DNA from: a bacterium
Lineage (GTDB): Bacteria; Desulfobacterota; DSWW01
DNA: 36,754 bases
Direction: 5' to 3'
Assembly: GCA_028277985.1 (NCBI GenBank)
Contig: JANQFG010000255.1
Location: forward strand, 1-36,754
Program-made: the position numbers and the translations under genes
Notes under the pieces: model-generated
Told to the model about the DNA's origin: nothing
Databases searched by the model: none
Seen by the model: only the letters and a program-made list of their open reading frames with translations
Shown here: piece after piece, positions 1-8,223 of the stretch
Position numbering within the stretch: the first letter of the stretch is position 1
How the letters are laid out: every line of letters starts with the position of its first letter

Positions 1-593
1 ATGATCGGGGATCCGGTCTGCATGGCCAGCCGGACGTACCCCTTTCTGCGCTTCCACATGAGCTGGTATCGCTCCCGGCTCGGCTTGAAGGCCTCGCGGG
101 AGCCGCCGGGCATGATGGTGACGATCTCCTCCTGCTCCAGGAGAGCCCGGGTGGTCTCCGGATGGGCCAGCACGATGTCGAGGTCCATGAAGGCCTGCCT
201 GAGGAAAGGGATCTTGAAGATCCGCCTGTCCGTCATACCCCGCGGCCATCTTCCATAGGCGTCCTTGATCGCATAGTGCAGGAGCAAGGCATCGACCGGC
301 AGGATGCCGTGGTTTCCGACCAGGACGGCCCGACCCTTGGCGGGCACGTTCTCCAGGCCGACCACCTCATAACGGAAATAGCCACGTATGACCGGCAGGA
401 GCTTCTCGATCACGTAATAGAAGAGCCCTTTTCCGGTGTCCAGTCGAAACTCGTCTCCCGGCGAGTACTGATCGTACTCGACCGCAGCGGTCCAGAGACC
501 GTCTGCAACGGTTGATACCGCCTGGATGAGCTCCTTCATTCCTATCCGTTTCCCTGACTCGGGAACGGTCCCACTCTCTTCTTGGTCATCCAT
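1..593 (-). CDS. TMEM68/DGAT-like lysophospholipid acyltransferase family protein (3' end outside window)
   Basis: My reading of the minus strand from the ATG at 593 gives 197 residues with no stop before the window edge, so the C-terminus is missing. The protein belongs to the glycerolipid acyltransferase (PlsC/LPLAT) superfamily, which transfers acyl groups from acyl-CoA or acyl-ACP to glycerolipids at the membrane. The visible motifs are NHGILPVD around residues 95-102, a His-x5-Asp catalytic motif like that of the TMEM68/diacylglycerol acyltransferase branch rather than classical His-x4-Asp, and PGGSREAF further on, the substrate-binding block typical of that branch. The start lies 2 bases after the stop of the upstream radical SAM gene, so the two are almost certainly co-transcribed. 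The acceptor (lysophospholipid or diacylglycerol) cannot be told from the sequence. Confidence 0.8.
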   Translation of the reverse strand, partial: MDDQEESGTVPESGKRIGMKELIQAVSTVADGLWTAAVEYDQYSPGDEFRLDTGKGLFYYVIEKLLPVIRGYFRYEVVGLENVPAKGRAVLVGNHGILPVDALLLHYAIKDAYGRWPRGMTDRRIFKIPFLRQAFMDLDIVLAHPETTRALLEQEEIVTIMPGGSREAFKPSRERYQLMWKRRKGYVRLAMQTGSPI

Positions 594-595
594 GC

Positions 596-1594
596 TCAAA
601 GGTCCTCTCGGCCTTCCTGTTCTTCCGACCGGGCACCCTGGCGGGACCCTCGTCGTACCAGCTCGGCCTGAATCCCTTCCAGGATTCGTCCCTTGTCCCT
701 GCCCCACTCGGGCGCGAGCAGGAGATGCCGGGGCGCTTCCCCGAGGAGTCGCTGGATGGTGATCGGCCATGGAAGGCGTTCCAGAAAGTCGCAAACACAA
801 TCGAGATATTCAGGGTACCCCAGAGGATGATATTCGCCTTTCTGATAGCTCTCCGCAAGGGGGGTGCCCCGAATCACGTGACAATGGTGGATCTTCACTC
901 CCTGGATGGGGCGGCCGGCGAGCATCCCCGCCGTCCGCATCATGTCGTCACGGGTCTCACCGGGCAGCCCCAGGATGACGTGCACGCAGATCCGGATCGG
1001 TCTTCTCGAGGTTCGATCCACGGCGTCGAGGAAGTCCTCCACGGTGTGGCCTCGCCGTATGCGGTCCAGGGTATGGTTGTGCGCGCTCTGCAGCCCGTAT
1101 TCCACCCAGACCTCGTATTCTTCAGAAAAGGACTCGAGCAGGTCCAGCACCTGCTCGTCGGCGCAATCCGGTCGCGTCCCGACGGCGAGGCCAAGGACCT
1201 GCGGGAATTCACGGATGACGCCGTATCGCTCCTCCATGAGCTCCACGGGTCCGAACGTATTGGTGTAGGCCTGGAAATAGGCGAAGAATCCCTGGGCCCC
1301 GTATCGCTCCCGGCCGAACCGGATTCCACGGCTCAACTGTTCTTCCAGGGGTGGGGGCGGCCCGCCCGGCAGGACATTCGGGCTGAAGGCGGCATTCTCA
1401 CAATAGATGCAGCCCTGCCCCTGCCGATGATCGGCCCCTCCACGATGGGGGCACCCGAAGCCCGCGTCGAGCGAGATCTTCTGTATCCGTTTGCCGAATT
1501 TCTCGTGGAGATAGTCACGAAAGCGGTGATAGCGGGCTTTCGCAGGCTCGCCTGTCTGCGCAACCCGTGCGGCCGGATTTCCTGGTTTGCTCAC
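596..1594 (-). CDS. TIGR01212/YhcC-family radical SAM protein
   Basis: This 332-residue protein starts at a GTG (1594-1592). Cys48, Cys62 and Cys65 (GFGCPHR, then GCIYC) form the widely spaced [4Fe-4S]/S-adenosylmethionine motif that separates YhcC/TIGR01212 proteins from the usual CX3CX2C enzymes. Further family blocks are FQAYTNTFGPVELM, LAVGTRPDC, EYGLQSAHNHTL and HVILGLPGET. The C-terminal 20 residues are Arg/Glu rich and look like an unstructured tail. Members are cytosolic radical SAM enzymes whose reaction is not settled; YhcC in E. coli neighbours glutamate synthase. The gene is first in a two-gene unit with the acyltransferase downstream. An upstream TATAGT is visible on this strand near 1617-1622, but I see no convincing -35 box. 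Confidence 0.9.
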   Translation of the reverse strand: MSKPGNPAARVAQTGEPAKARYHRFRDYLHEKFGKRIQKISLDAGFGCPHRGGADHRQGQGCIYCENAAFSPNVLPGGPPPPLEEQLSRGIRFGRERYGAQGFFAYFQAYTNTFGPVELMEERYGVIREFPQVLGLAVGTRPDCADEQVLDLLESFSEEYEVWVEYGLQSAHNHTLDRIRRGHTVEDFLDAVDRTSRRPIRICVHVILGLPGETRDDMMRTAGMLAGRPIQGVKIHHCHVIRGTPLAESYQKGEYHPLGYPEYLDCVCDFLERLPWPITIQRLLGEAPRHLLLAPEWGRDKGRILEGIQAELVRRGSRQGARSEEQEGREDL

Positions 1595-1752
1595 CGTTCC
1601 AGAATGCCTCTCTAACTATAGAGGATACAAAGATTTTCATCGTCTGTAACCCATCACTATCCAAACGGAAACGGTCCGGTTTGTCAAGGAAACTCGAGAG
1701 GCCTGACGGCCCCGGCAGGCTGTCCCGGGACCGGTTCTCCTGGCCCGGGGGT

Positions 1753-1782
1753 TTGACGGTCGCGACCCGGAGCCACTATGTT
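1753..1782 (+). promoter_or_regulatory. Putative sigma-70-type promoter for the acyl-CoA synthetase alpha gene
   Basis: TTGACG at 1753-1758 and TATGTT at 1777-1782 are separated by 18 bases. The pair lies about 60 bases ahead of the TTG start at 1847, a normal leader length. The -10 box is only a partial match to TATAAT, so this is a moderate prediction from sequence alone. Confidence 0.4.
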
Positions 1783-1846
1783 GAGCTTCGATCCTTCGCC
1801 AGCTCGGATCAGCACCGGTCTTGCCAACGAAGAGAAGGAGAATCCA

Positions 1847-3286
1847 TTGAGCGAGCAGCATCCACTGTGGAGCATCATGCACCCCCGGACGATCGCCTGG
1901 GTGGGTGCCTCGAACAACCCGATGAAGATGGGCACGATCCAGTTGACCAACCTCCTCAACGGAGACTATCCCGGACAGGTCTACCCGATCCATCCGACAG
2001 AGGAGACCGTGCTGGGCCTCAAGGCCTATCCGAACGCCTCGGCCCTTCCCGAAGTGCCCGACATGGCCTTTATCGTGGTGCCGACTGACGTCGCGGTGGA
2101 GATCCTGGACGACCTGGGCGGGCGGGGTGTGAAGCGAGCCGTGATCGTTACCGGAGGCTTCAAGGAGATGGGCGAGGAGGGGCGAAGGCGTGAAGCGGAG
2201 CTCCTTTCCGTGGCGGAGAGGCACGGCATGCGATTTCTCGGACCGAACTGCATAGGGATCATGCATTCCCGCCAGGCTCTCAACACCACCATGTTTCCCA
2301 GGTTCGTGATGCCGGGGCCGGTGGGGCTGGTATCGCAAAGCGGTTCTTACGTAACACAGGTCCAGCTGTACCTCCAGCGGCGCGGGATCCACATCAGTCA
2401 GGCGATCAGCGTCGGAAACGAGGCGAGCATCGATGTGGTCGACTGCATGGAGTACCTCGCCCGGGACGATGACACTCGTGCCATTATCCTCTACCTGGAA
2501 TCCTTGCGACGGCCCAGGCGATTTTTCGAGGTGGCAAGGGAGGTCACCCGAAAGAAGCCCGTGGCGGCCCTGTACGTAGGGGGGACCGGTGCAGGGGCCC
2601 GTGCAGGAGGAACCCACACGGGTGCCATGGCAGGGGATGATCGTCTGTATGAAGCCCTCTTTCGTCAGTCCGGGGTGCTTCGGGTCAACACCATCGGGGA
2701 CCTCTACGCCGTGGGCTATGCCCTGGCCTGTCAACCACCTCTTCGGGGAAACCGGATCGGGATCGTGAGCCACTCCGGGGGGCCGGTCACCTCCATGGCG
2801 GATGCCTGTGAGCGCCAGGGCCTGGAGGTTCCTGTGTTTTCGGCGACGCTACAAGAATCCTTGCAGCCGTTGCTACCAGCCACGGCATCGGCCGCAAACC
2901 CGGTGGATCTCACCTTCGGGTTCGGTCAGTCCGAGATGATGACCGCGATTCCGAGGCGAATCCTGGAAAGCGGAGAGGTCGACGGTGTGCTGATACACGG
3001 GATCATGGGATCCTCTTATCTTGAATCCTGGGTCGGATCTGTCGAGGAGAAGCTGGGGGTTTCCAGAGCCCAGATCGAGGAAGCGCAAGCGAAGGATGTA
3101 GAGGAGCTTTCCTCCATTCCGAAGCATACGGGGATGCCGGTGATCTGCTCGTCCTTCATGGACCGCGACCAGGACAACTGCACCCGGCTTCTTCAGGACC
3201 ATGGCATACCCGTGCTGGACACGCCCGAGCAGGCAGCCGAGGTCATGGCCTGCCTGGGCCGGAGCGCATCCCTGCGTAAGCCGTGA
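1847..3286 (+). CDS. ADP-forming acyl-CoA synthetase alpha subunit (CoA-binding protein)
   Basis: I start the protein at TTG 1847, 6 bases after an AAGGAG ribosome-binding site (1835-1840), giving 479 residues; the frame is open back to 1778 but that part lacks homology. Domain order is a CoA-binding Rossmann domain (about 8-140, with VGASNNPMKMG), a succinyl-CoA-ligase-like flavodoxin domain (about 150-290) and a third ligase-CoA domain (about 300-470). The family phospho-histidine is present in GGTHTGAMAG and falls at residue 257 with this start, the number of the active His in the Pyrococcus furiosus ACD1 alpha subunit, which supports the TTG. These enzymes interconvert acyl-CoA + ADP + Pi with acid + CoA + ATP. 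The ATP-grasp beta domain is neither fused nor nearby, so a partner must be encoded elsewhere or this is a stand-alone CoA-binding homologue. The acyl substrate is unknown. Confidence 0.85.
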   Translation: MSEQHPLWSIMHPRTIAWVGASNNPMKMGTIQLTNLLNGDYPGQVYPIHPTEETVLGLKAYPNASALPEVPDMAFIVVPTDVAVEILDDLGGRGVKRAVIVTGGFKEMGEEGRRREAELLSVAERHGMRFLGPNCIGIMHSRQALNTTMFPRFVMPGPVGLVSQSGSYVTQVQLYLQRRGIHISQAISVGNEASIDVVDCMEYLARDDDTRAIILYLESLRRPRRFFEVAREVTRKKPVAALYVGGTGAGARAGGTHTGAMAGDDRLYEALFRQSGVLRVNTIGDLYAVGYALACQPPLRGNRIGIVSHSGGPVTSMADACERQGLEVPVFSATLQESLQPLLPATASAANPVDLTFGFGQSEMMTAIPRRILESGEVDGVLIHGIMGSSYLESWVGSVEEKLGVSRAQIEEAQAKDVEELSSIPKHTGMPVICSSFMDRDQDNCTRLLQDHGIPVLDTPEQAAEVMACLGRSASLRKP

Positions 3287-3373
3287 CTCCGGGCAGGATG
3301 TTGTGGAAAGGAGTGGACAAGACGTAGTCCATCCCCTTCGACCTTCGACTTTGCCCTTTCGCCTGGGAAAGCC

Positions 3374-3832
3374 TTAGCAGCCTTTTGTTTCCAGGTCCGG
3401 ATTCTCGCTCTTGATCCGGAGGATCAAGTCGTGGAGGCCGTCGATGTGGTTGAGCATGGGGAAGGTCTTCTTGCCCGAGGTGATGATTTTCAGGTAGCTC
3501 TGATAGAAGGGAGAGACATGCAGGGCGGTGATTTCGCTGCACTTCACCTTCTTCGTACGGAACAGGGATTGGAGAATGAGGTGTTCGCCCCCTTCCAGGG
3601 TGATGCGGTGAGGCATCGCCAGCAGGAAGGCCCAGTACCGGAGGAGGGCCAGGGCCCAAAGGGCCAGGAGCCCGCCGATCAGGTAGTCGCCCCCTGAAAC
3701 GGCCATCGGAATGAGAAGTGACAGAAGCAGGGCCCCGATCATGCTGAGGACCAGAAGAAGGAGGTAGCGGTAGACGAGTGTGTTTCTTGAAACCTGAAAG
3801 CAGAAGGCCGGGTCGGCATCGGGGTTCGGCAT
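3374..3832 (-). CDS. Small membrane protein with PH-like (bPH) cytoplasmic domain, hypothetical
   Basis: The preferred start is the ATG at 3832, preceded by GGAGGGAGACAAG, giving 152 residues; the frame is open to 3949, but that extension is low-complexity and has no better ribosome site. Two hydrophobic helices (about 22-43 and 50-71) form a hairpin. After them comes a roughly 75-residue soluble part with alternating beta-strand-like segments (PHRITLEGG, LILQSLFRTKKVKCSEI, YLKIITSGKKTF) and a final helix, an arrangement typical of bacterial PH-domain proteins of the DUF304/bPH type. That family assignment is by pattern only. The gene diverges from the next membrane protein (ATG at 3965), so the two share a 132-bp regulatory region. 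No function can be assigned. Confidence 0.6.
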   Translation of the reverse strand: MPNPDADPAFCFQVSRNTLVYRYLLLLVLSMIGALLLSLLIPMAVSGGDYLIGGLLALWALALLRYWAFLLAMPHRITLEGGEHLILQSLFRTKKVKCSEITALHVSPFYQSYLKIITSGKKTFPMLNHIDGLHDLILRIKSENPDLETKGC

Positions 3833-3964
3833 CTTGTCTCCCTCCACGGCCAAACTATCAGAATCGCGGAGCGGAGCGCAACCGGAGCGAGAGGCGCTTG
3901 TGTTTTTCTCCTGCTGCGGGTTAACCTGGGTTTTCGGACGAACGGACAAGCGAACGAGGGTCCC

Positions 3965-4564
3965 ATGATGAGCATTCTCAAGGAATGGCTTGAGCTTCTG
4001 CTGCCTCTCCTCATTTTCGTAGGGTTGTTCCTGCTGCGCTACGTCACCCAGTTCGTGAAGGCGAAGCGCTTGAAGGAGATCGCCCCTTACATCAACGGCC
4101 AGGCCGTGGTGTGGCCCTTTTCTTCACCCAAGATACGCGGAACCTATATGGGTATCCCTTATCAGATGGTCTTCCTCCCTGCCGGCCGAAACTCACCCGG
4201 ACGGATGCAGATCAAGCTATCCTTCTCCTTTCCCTTTGAACTGGAGGTTCGAAGGCCGGGGGCGATGCCGGGACTGGAGCAGCTTTTTCAGCGGGGCAAG
4301 CTGATCGAGACCGGGGACGAGGCCTTTGACGAGGCCGTGTTGGCAAGGGCGGACAGAGAGCCCGACAAGGCGGAGCTCTTTCTGGACAACCCGGTCAACC
4401 GCGAGTCGGTCGTCGAAGTTCTCGATGCGGGGTTCGAGAACGTCCGCTTCACGGAGAAGGAGCTTGTCCTTGCCCGGCAGGGCGATTTTCTCGGAGACGA
4501 CCTGACCCCGGAATCCGCTCTCGCCGACCTTGCCCTCGCCGCCCGTCTCATGCAGCGGCTTTAG
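3965..4564 (+). CDS. Membrane-anchored hypothetical protein
   Basis: The protein has 199 residues and begins Met-Met; either ATG could be used. One N-terminal hydrophobic segment (about 9-28) is followed by a basic stretch (FVKAKRLKE), so the bulk is predicted to be cytoplasmic with an N-terminal anchor. The remainder has no motif I recognise: a beta-rich middle (residues 45-95, containing YMGIPYQMVFLPAG) and an acidic C-terminal half. The layout resembles uncharacterised conserved proteins of Deltaproteobacteria, but I cannot name a family. It is divergently arranged with the PH-like membrane protein. Confidence 0.6.
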   Translation: MMSILKEWLELLLPLLIFVGLFLLRYVTQFVKAKRLKEIAPYINGQAVVWPFSSPKIRGTYMGIPYQMVFLPAGRNSPGRMQIKLSFSFPFELEVRRPGAMPGLEQLFQRGKLIETGDEAFDEAVLARADREPDKAELFLDNPVNRESVVEVLDAGFENVRFTEKELVLARQGDFLGDDLTPESALADLALAARLMQRL

Positions 4565-4623
4565 TGTGATATCCCTAGCAATCTTGGAATAACACGAACA
4601 CCGTGCGATGGGTGGAACCGGGT

Positions 4624-4646
4624 CTGACCCCCGATCCCTGAGCCCT
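4624..4646. repeat. Short intergenic repeat CTGACCCCCGA...CCCTGA, copy 1
   Basis: The sequence CTGACCCCCGATCCCTGA followed by GCCCT recurs in slightly longer form at 21128-21157. Both copies are in non-coding DNA. The CTGACCCC end also matches the arms of the palindrome at 25577-25632, so these may be remnants of one REP-like family. Confidence 0.4.
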
Positions 4647-4674
4647 AATTCGCACCCCTTCGATCGGTTGGGTT

Positions 4675-5718
4675 TCAACGCTTCTTCGTTCCGGGCAGCT
4701 CTTCGCCTCGCTGTTCCGCCAGGATGCGCTGATCCCTCTCCCTGACGTGCTCTTCCGAACCGACGATCGGGTGTAACTCGAGCCTGGGGGAGTACCGGCT
4801 GTTCGGCACCGTTCGTCCCAGCGCCTCGGCCATGGCCCGGATGTGATTCGGGCCGGCTCCGCAGCAGGCGCCGATGTACTCGATTCCCAGCTCTTTCGCC
4901 TCGAGCGCGTAGGCGGCCATCTCTCTTCTCGTCAGCATGAAGGGGTCCAGCTCCAGGGGGAAGGCAGGGTCTCCGCGAATCTCCTGGGCCTGGAAATAGG
5001 GCCTTTCCGGCGAGCAGTGGTAGGCCACCGGCTGTGTGGCAACGTAGCCCTCCACGGCCTGCCGAAGCCTGGCGGCCAGGGGCATCATCATTTCCGGGTC
5101 GCGGAAGCAATTGATCCCGACGATATCGGCTCCGGAATCCTTTAGGTCCTTGAATGCGTCTTCCATGCGGATGCCGTCCAGGGTCTTGTCCTGGTATTTG
5201 AATCCAAGGGTGATCATGGAGGTCAGGCCTGCGTCCTGGATCGCCTCCAGGGCGATCTTCGCCTCCCCGAGATACTCGATCGTTTCGGCAATGTAGAAGT
5301 CCGTCTGCCCGGTCCCTTGGTATTCGATCTGTTCGTCGAACTGACGACGGGTCTCGGTGTGGGTCGCAGGATCGCCCGGGTCATACACCCAGGTGTTGCA
5401 GAGATTTCCTGCCACCAGGATTCCGTACTCGTCCGCCACCTCCCGGGCGAGACAGGTGGCCGCCCGGTTGATCTCCGGAAGGGCCCCCTCCATGCCTATG
5501 TCCTTGAGCTTCTCTTCATGGGCATAGTAGGCGCATGCCTGTATTACGTCTGCCCCGGCCCGGGCGAAGTCGATGTGGAGCTGACGGACCACTTGAGGAT
5601 GTTCGATCACGACCTCCGGCGTGTACGGGCCGGCACGAACATAGCCCCTGCGCTCGAGCTCGAAGATCATGCCGCCGTCGCCGAGCACCACGTCCTTCTC
5701 GAGCCTCTTAAGAATCAT
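4675..5718 (-). CDS. Homocysteine S-methyltransferase family protein (BHMT-like, zinc-dependent)
   Basis: The 347-residue protein is a single homocysteine-binding (S-methyltransferase) barrel. It starts LEKDVVLGDGGMIFELERRG, matching the family N-terminus, and has the three zinc-thiolate ligands in expected places: Cys204 in GINCF, and Cys285-Cys286 in YIGACCGAGPNHI. The length fits stand-alone enzymes such as betaine-homocysteine or S-methylmethionine methyltransferases; there is no cobalamin domain as in MetH. The expected reaction is methyl transfer from a small donor (a betaine or sulfonium compound) to homocysteine to give methionine. The donor is not evident. It lies 17 bases after the PHP-kinase fusion gene on the same strand and looks co-transcribed, the only hint about its pathway. 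Confidence 0.85.
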   Translation of the reverse strand: MILKRLEKDVVLGDGGMIFELERRGYVRAGPYTPEVVIEHPQVVRQLHIDFARAGADVIQACAYYAHEEKLKDIGMEGALPEINRAATCLAREVADEYGILVAGNLCNTWVYDPGDPATHTETRRQFDEQIEYQGTGQTDFYIAETIEYLGEAKIALEAIQDAGLTSMITLGFKYQDKTLDGIRMEDAFKDLKDSGADIVGINCFRDPEMMMPLAARLRQAVEGYVATQPVAYHCSPERPYFQAQEIRGDPAFPLELDPFMLTRREMAAYALEAKELGIEYIGACCGAGPNHIRAMAEALGRTVPNSRYSPRLELHPIVGSEEHVRERDQRILAEQRGEELPGTKKR

Positions 5719-5735
5719 GCCCGTACCCCCTTTTC

Positions 5736-7250
5736 CTATGAGCAGTATACCGCTACCGACCGCTCCGCCTCTACGAGCACGCGCCAGAGATCCGGGCTGT
5801 CTCCCATACCGACCTTGATGAGGTAGGATGCGATGCTCAGATGGGTGCGCGCCTTGAAAAGCTCCACCTGCCGCAGGAAGTCGGACGGCAGGGTGGAGGC
5901 GTTCTGCTGATACGCCTCTACAAAGGCTTCCTCCGTGTAGTTCTTCAGGATACCGGATTCGTGGAACTGGTTGCGGAACTGGGCCAGGAAGGTCCCTACG
6001 TCGTAGGCACGCGGATAGGCCTGTGCGTTTTCAAAATCGATGGCGGAAACGAAGAGCGAGGATCTGTCCGTGAGCTGGTCCTGTCCCACCAGCACATTCT
6101 TCGGGTGAAAATCCCCATGCCCGAGGGTGAAAGGCTCTTCGCCCGACTCGGCGATACCCTTCTCGGCCGCAAGGATCGTCTCGGCCAGGGACTCCACCCT
6201 TCGGGTGTGGGGATGGTCGCACCTGACGAACCGCTTCATGTAGTTCTGTATCCTTCTTTCTTCCGAACGCTGGAAGGGTCCGAGCACAGGGATGGCTGCC
6301 GGGATCCGGTGGAACCGGGCAAGCCAGAGGGCCACGTCTTCGAGCAGTTGACGTCCCTCTTTGGTCGGGACGGCCAGGAGCATGTCATAGAGGCTCTTGC
6401 CCCGTTGACCCACCTCGATCACCGTCTGGGTCGAAGGGTCCAGGTCGAGGGGTTCGGGCACCCGGTAACGGCCCTTGTCAAAGCCCTGCCGGAAGACGTC
6501 CTCCATGACGAGATAAGCATGCCGGGCCTTTTGCCACTTCGACCGGCTGTGCAATTTCTTGATGATCCACCGCTCTCTCGTCTCCCTCCTGCCCTTGGTG
6601 CCGACCACGATTTCTGTGACCTGCAGGTTTGCCCCGGTTCTTGGGATTTCCTTGAAGAAGGGGCGACACCTGCCGCTGCGGATCTCGGTCACGAGATCCT
6701 CCAGGGTGTCGACCCAGTGGTCGAACTGGGTCGGATAGGTCCCTGCATACCCCTCTCCGTGGGTATCGGTGCCCGCCAGGGCGGTGAACTTGTAACGGTG
6801 CCAGTCCTGAAGGCCCTGAACATTGCCTCGAACGGTGTGATTGGAGGAAAAGACCTCGATCCCGTGAAAAGGACCCGAGACCTCAAGATTGCGCGGGTCC
6901 GGCCTCGCCGCTTTTCGGTAAGGGTGTGCCCAGACCAGGGCAGCGTCAGGATACCTCTGCAGAATTGCGGAAAGCCGGGTGTTCTTCGGGATCGACACGG
7001 TCGGCCCGAATACCAGCACGTCTCCGCTGTCCTCTGTGGTCACTTCCTGTCCGGAGAGCAATACGAAGTGATCCTCGAGCTTCGCCTTCTTGCGGAGTGC
7101 GGCCAGATCTTCAGAAGGCCATACGTAATGATGGTCCGTGAGCACGAGGCCCTGAAGCCCTTTGTCCCGGACCTCCTGTGCCAGGGTCAGGGCAGAGATG
7201 TGGCTGCATTCGGAGTGCTCGCGCGTGTGAGAATGGATTTCGAGAAGCAA
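5736..7250 (-). CDS. Fusion of a PHP phosphoesterase domain and an aminoglycoside-phosphotransferase-like kinase domain
   Basis: This 504-residue protein starts at a TTG (7250-7248); the in-frame TGA of the upstream gene 9 bases earlier rules out a longer form. Residues 1-200 are a PHP metal-dependent phosphoesterase domain: His6-x-His8, Asp39-His40 in LTDHH, Glu69 in SGQE, His109 in AHP, His138, and Asp162/His164 in GTDTH, which together match the usual metal ligands. Residues about 215-500 are a protein-kinase-like small-molecule kinase of the APH/choline-kinase group: Lys231-Lys232 in WIIKKL, the catalytic loop HGDFHPKN (Asp380, Asn385), and the metal-binding AIDFEN (Asp405). One chain therefore combines a predicted phosphate-removing and a phosphate-adding active site. 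The substrate is unknown. The homocysteine methyltransferase follows after 17 bases. Confidence 0.85.
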   Translation of the reverse strand: MLLEIHSHTREHSECSHISALTLAQEVRDKGLQGLVLTDHHYVWPSEDLAALRKKAKLEDHFVLLSGQEVTTEDSGDVLVFGPTVSIPKNTRLSAILQRYPDAALVWAHPYRKAARPDPRNLEVSGPFHGIEVFSSNHTVRGNVQGLQDWHRYKFTALAGTDTHGEGYAGTYPTQFDHWVDTLEDLVTEIRSGRCRPFFKEIPRTGANLQVTEIVVGTKGRRETRERWIIKKLHSRSKWQKARHAYLVMEDVFRQGFDKGRYRVPEPLDLDPSTQTVIEVGQRGKSLYDMLLAVPTKEGRQLLEDVALWLARFHRIPAAIPVLGPFQRSEERRIQNYMKRFVRCDHPHTRRVESLAETILAAEKGIAESGEEPFTLGHGDFHPKNVLVGQDQLTDRSSLFVSAIDFENAQAYPRAYDVGTFLAQFRNQFHESGILKNYTEEAFVEAYQQNASTLPSDFLRQVELFKARTHLSIASYLIKVGMGDSPDLWRVLVEAERSVAVYCS

Positions 7251-7259
7251 TGTCGTCTT

Positions 7260-7652
7260 TCATCCAGAGGAGACGATCGTTTTCAGCCATGCGAGAATGT
7301 CGTTGTAGTAGGTCTGGAGCATGGCCAGGAAAAGGACGATCAGCAGGATCGCCACGATGGTGAAAAAGGGATCGCTTGCTTCGGACATCTTCTCCCGGAT
7401 CTCTTCCCCCGGTCCAATGAGAAAGGAGAACACGAACAGGAGGATGACGATCGCCGCGAGCCCCGCGATGACGAGTCCGATGATCTGTTTGATCGGCAGG
7501 GGATCGTCATCCCGGAATGTGCCCGGTTCGAAGTATTCGGACAGGGACTGTGCCGTGGGCACCGGACCCGTGGAGTACGATTTCGCGCAGATACCGGGCA
7601 GGGCCGGGAAGAGGAATACGAGGACGAGAACCCACAAGAGGCCTGGCTTCAT
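7260..7652 (-). CDS. Small membrane protein with signal peptide, hypothetical
   Basis: The 130-residue protein begins with a signal peptide-like segment (residues 1-23, cleavage plausible after Ala23 or near Cys22; the LPGIC sequence is not a standard lipobox). An exported loop of about 30 residues follows, then two transmembrane helices at about 57-79 and 96-113, separated by a charged loop (EEIREKMSEASD). It precedes the PHP-kinase fusion gene by 9 bases and is the first gene of that three-gene unit. I do not recognise a family; an accessory or anchoring role for the downstream enzymes is possible but only inferred from position. Confidence 0.65.
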   Translation of the reverse strand: MKPGLLWVLVLVFLFPALPGICAKSYSTGPVPTAQSLSEYFEPGTFRDDDPLPIKQIIGLVIAGLAAIVILLFVFSFLIGPGEEIREKMSEASDPFFTIVAILLIVLFLAMLQTYYNDILAWLKTIVSSG

Positions 7653-7843
7653 GTTGTCCGACTCCTTGGGCGATGTCCGCCGGGTTCCGTTTTCAGCATC
7701 CAGGACTACAGGGTAGAGAGGAGGGCGGAGGAAATCAAGGCGTTCCCGGGTCCCCTCCTTTTCTCGGAAAGGCGGATCTGCTATAGTCCTCGTGCAACAG
7801 CGGAGCGGGGTTGCGCCTCCTGCCGGAAAGGAAGTTTCGAGGC

Positions 7844-8104
7844 ATGCGCTATGTGATCATCTTCGTCATCGTGGCGACTGCAGTGATGACTTTCATCTTT
7901 GCAGATCACTTCCCTGGATTTCTCGCACACTATCCCAGACTCCAGGAGGCGAACTGGACCGTCCGGGCCTGGATGGGCATGGACTCCCCGCATTCTTCGC
8001 GTCTGACAGAGAAGAAGCTCCAGGAGACCGACCAGATCCTGCGACAGGCATCCCCCACAAAAGGGGAGGTCACCGAAAAGGACCTCGAGGAATACCGGGA
8101 ATAG
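7844..8104 (+). CDS. Tiny single-pass membrane protein, hypothetical
   Basis: I choose the ATG at 7844 (86 residues) because the hydrophobic helix begins right after it (YVIIFVIVATAVMTFIF, residues 3-19). An in-frame ATG at 7811 would add 11 charged residues ahead of the membrane segment. The rest is a short soluble domain ending in a charged, helix-prone tail rich in Lys and Glu. A TATAGT at 7782-7787 could be its -10 box, though the -35 is poor. It diverges from the operon starting at 7652 and converges on the aldo/keto reductase. No family recognised. Confidence 0.5.
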   Translation: MRYVIIFVIVATAVMTFIFADHFPGFLAHYPRLQEANWTVRAWMGMDSPHSSRLTEKKLQETDQILRQASPTKGEVTEKDLEEYRE

Positions 8105-8223
8105 GTCTAGAGGCCGTATCCATCCCCGCAACCACTCTCTTCTATCCGCAGCTGTCTCGGCCCAGGACGAGAGGCTTCCCCCAACAGAGAAAGTCCAGCG
8201 AGTCTGCCTTATGATCCCCCGCT

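Noticed and set aside
7656..7843. Promoter for the tiny membrane protein at TATAGT 7782-7787
   Set aside because: The -10 hexamer is good but nothing resembling TTGACA lies 15-19 bases upstream, so I did not list it as a feature.
5841..7856. Very long plus-strand open frame (671 codons) opposite the PHP-kinase gene
   Set aside because: It lies antisense to two genes with clear domains, shows no recognisable motif, and long antisense frames are expected in GC-rich coding DNA.
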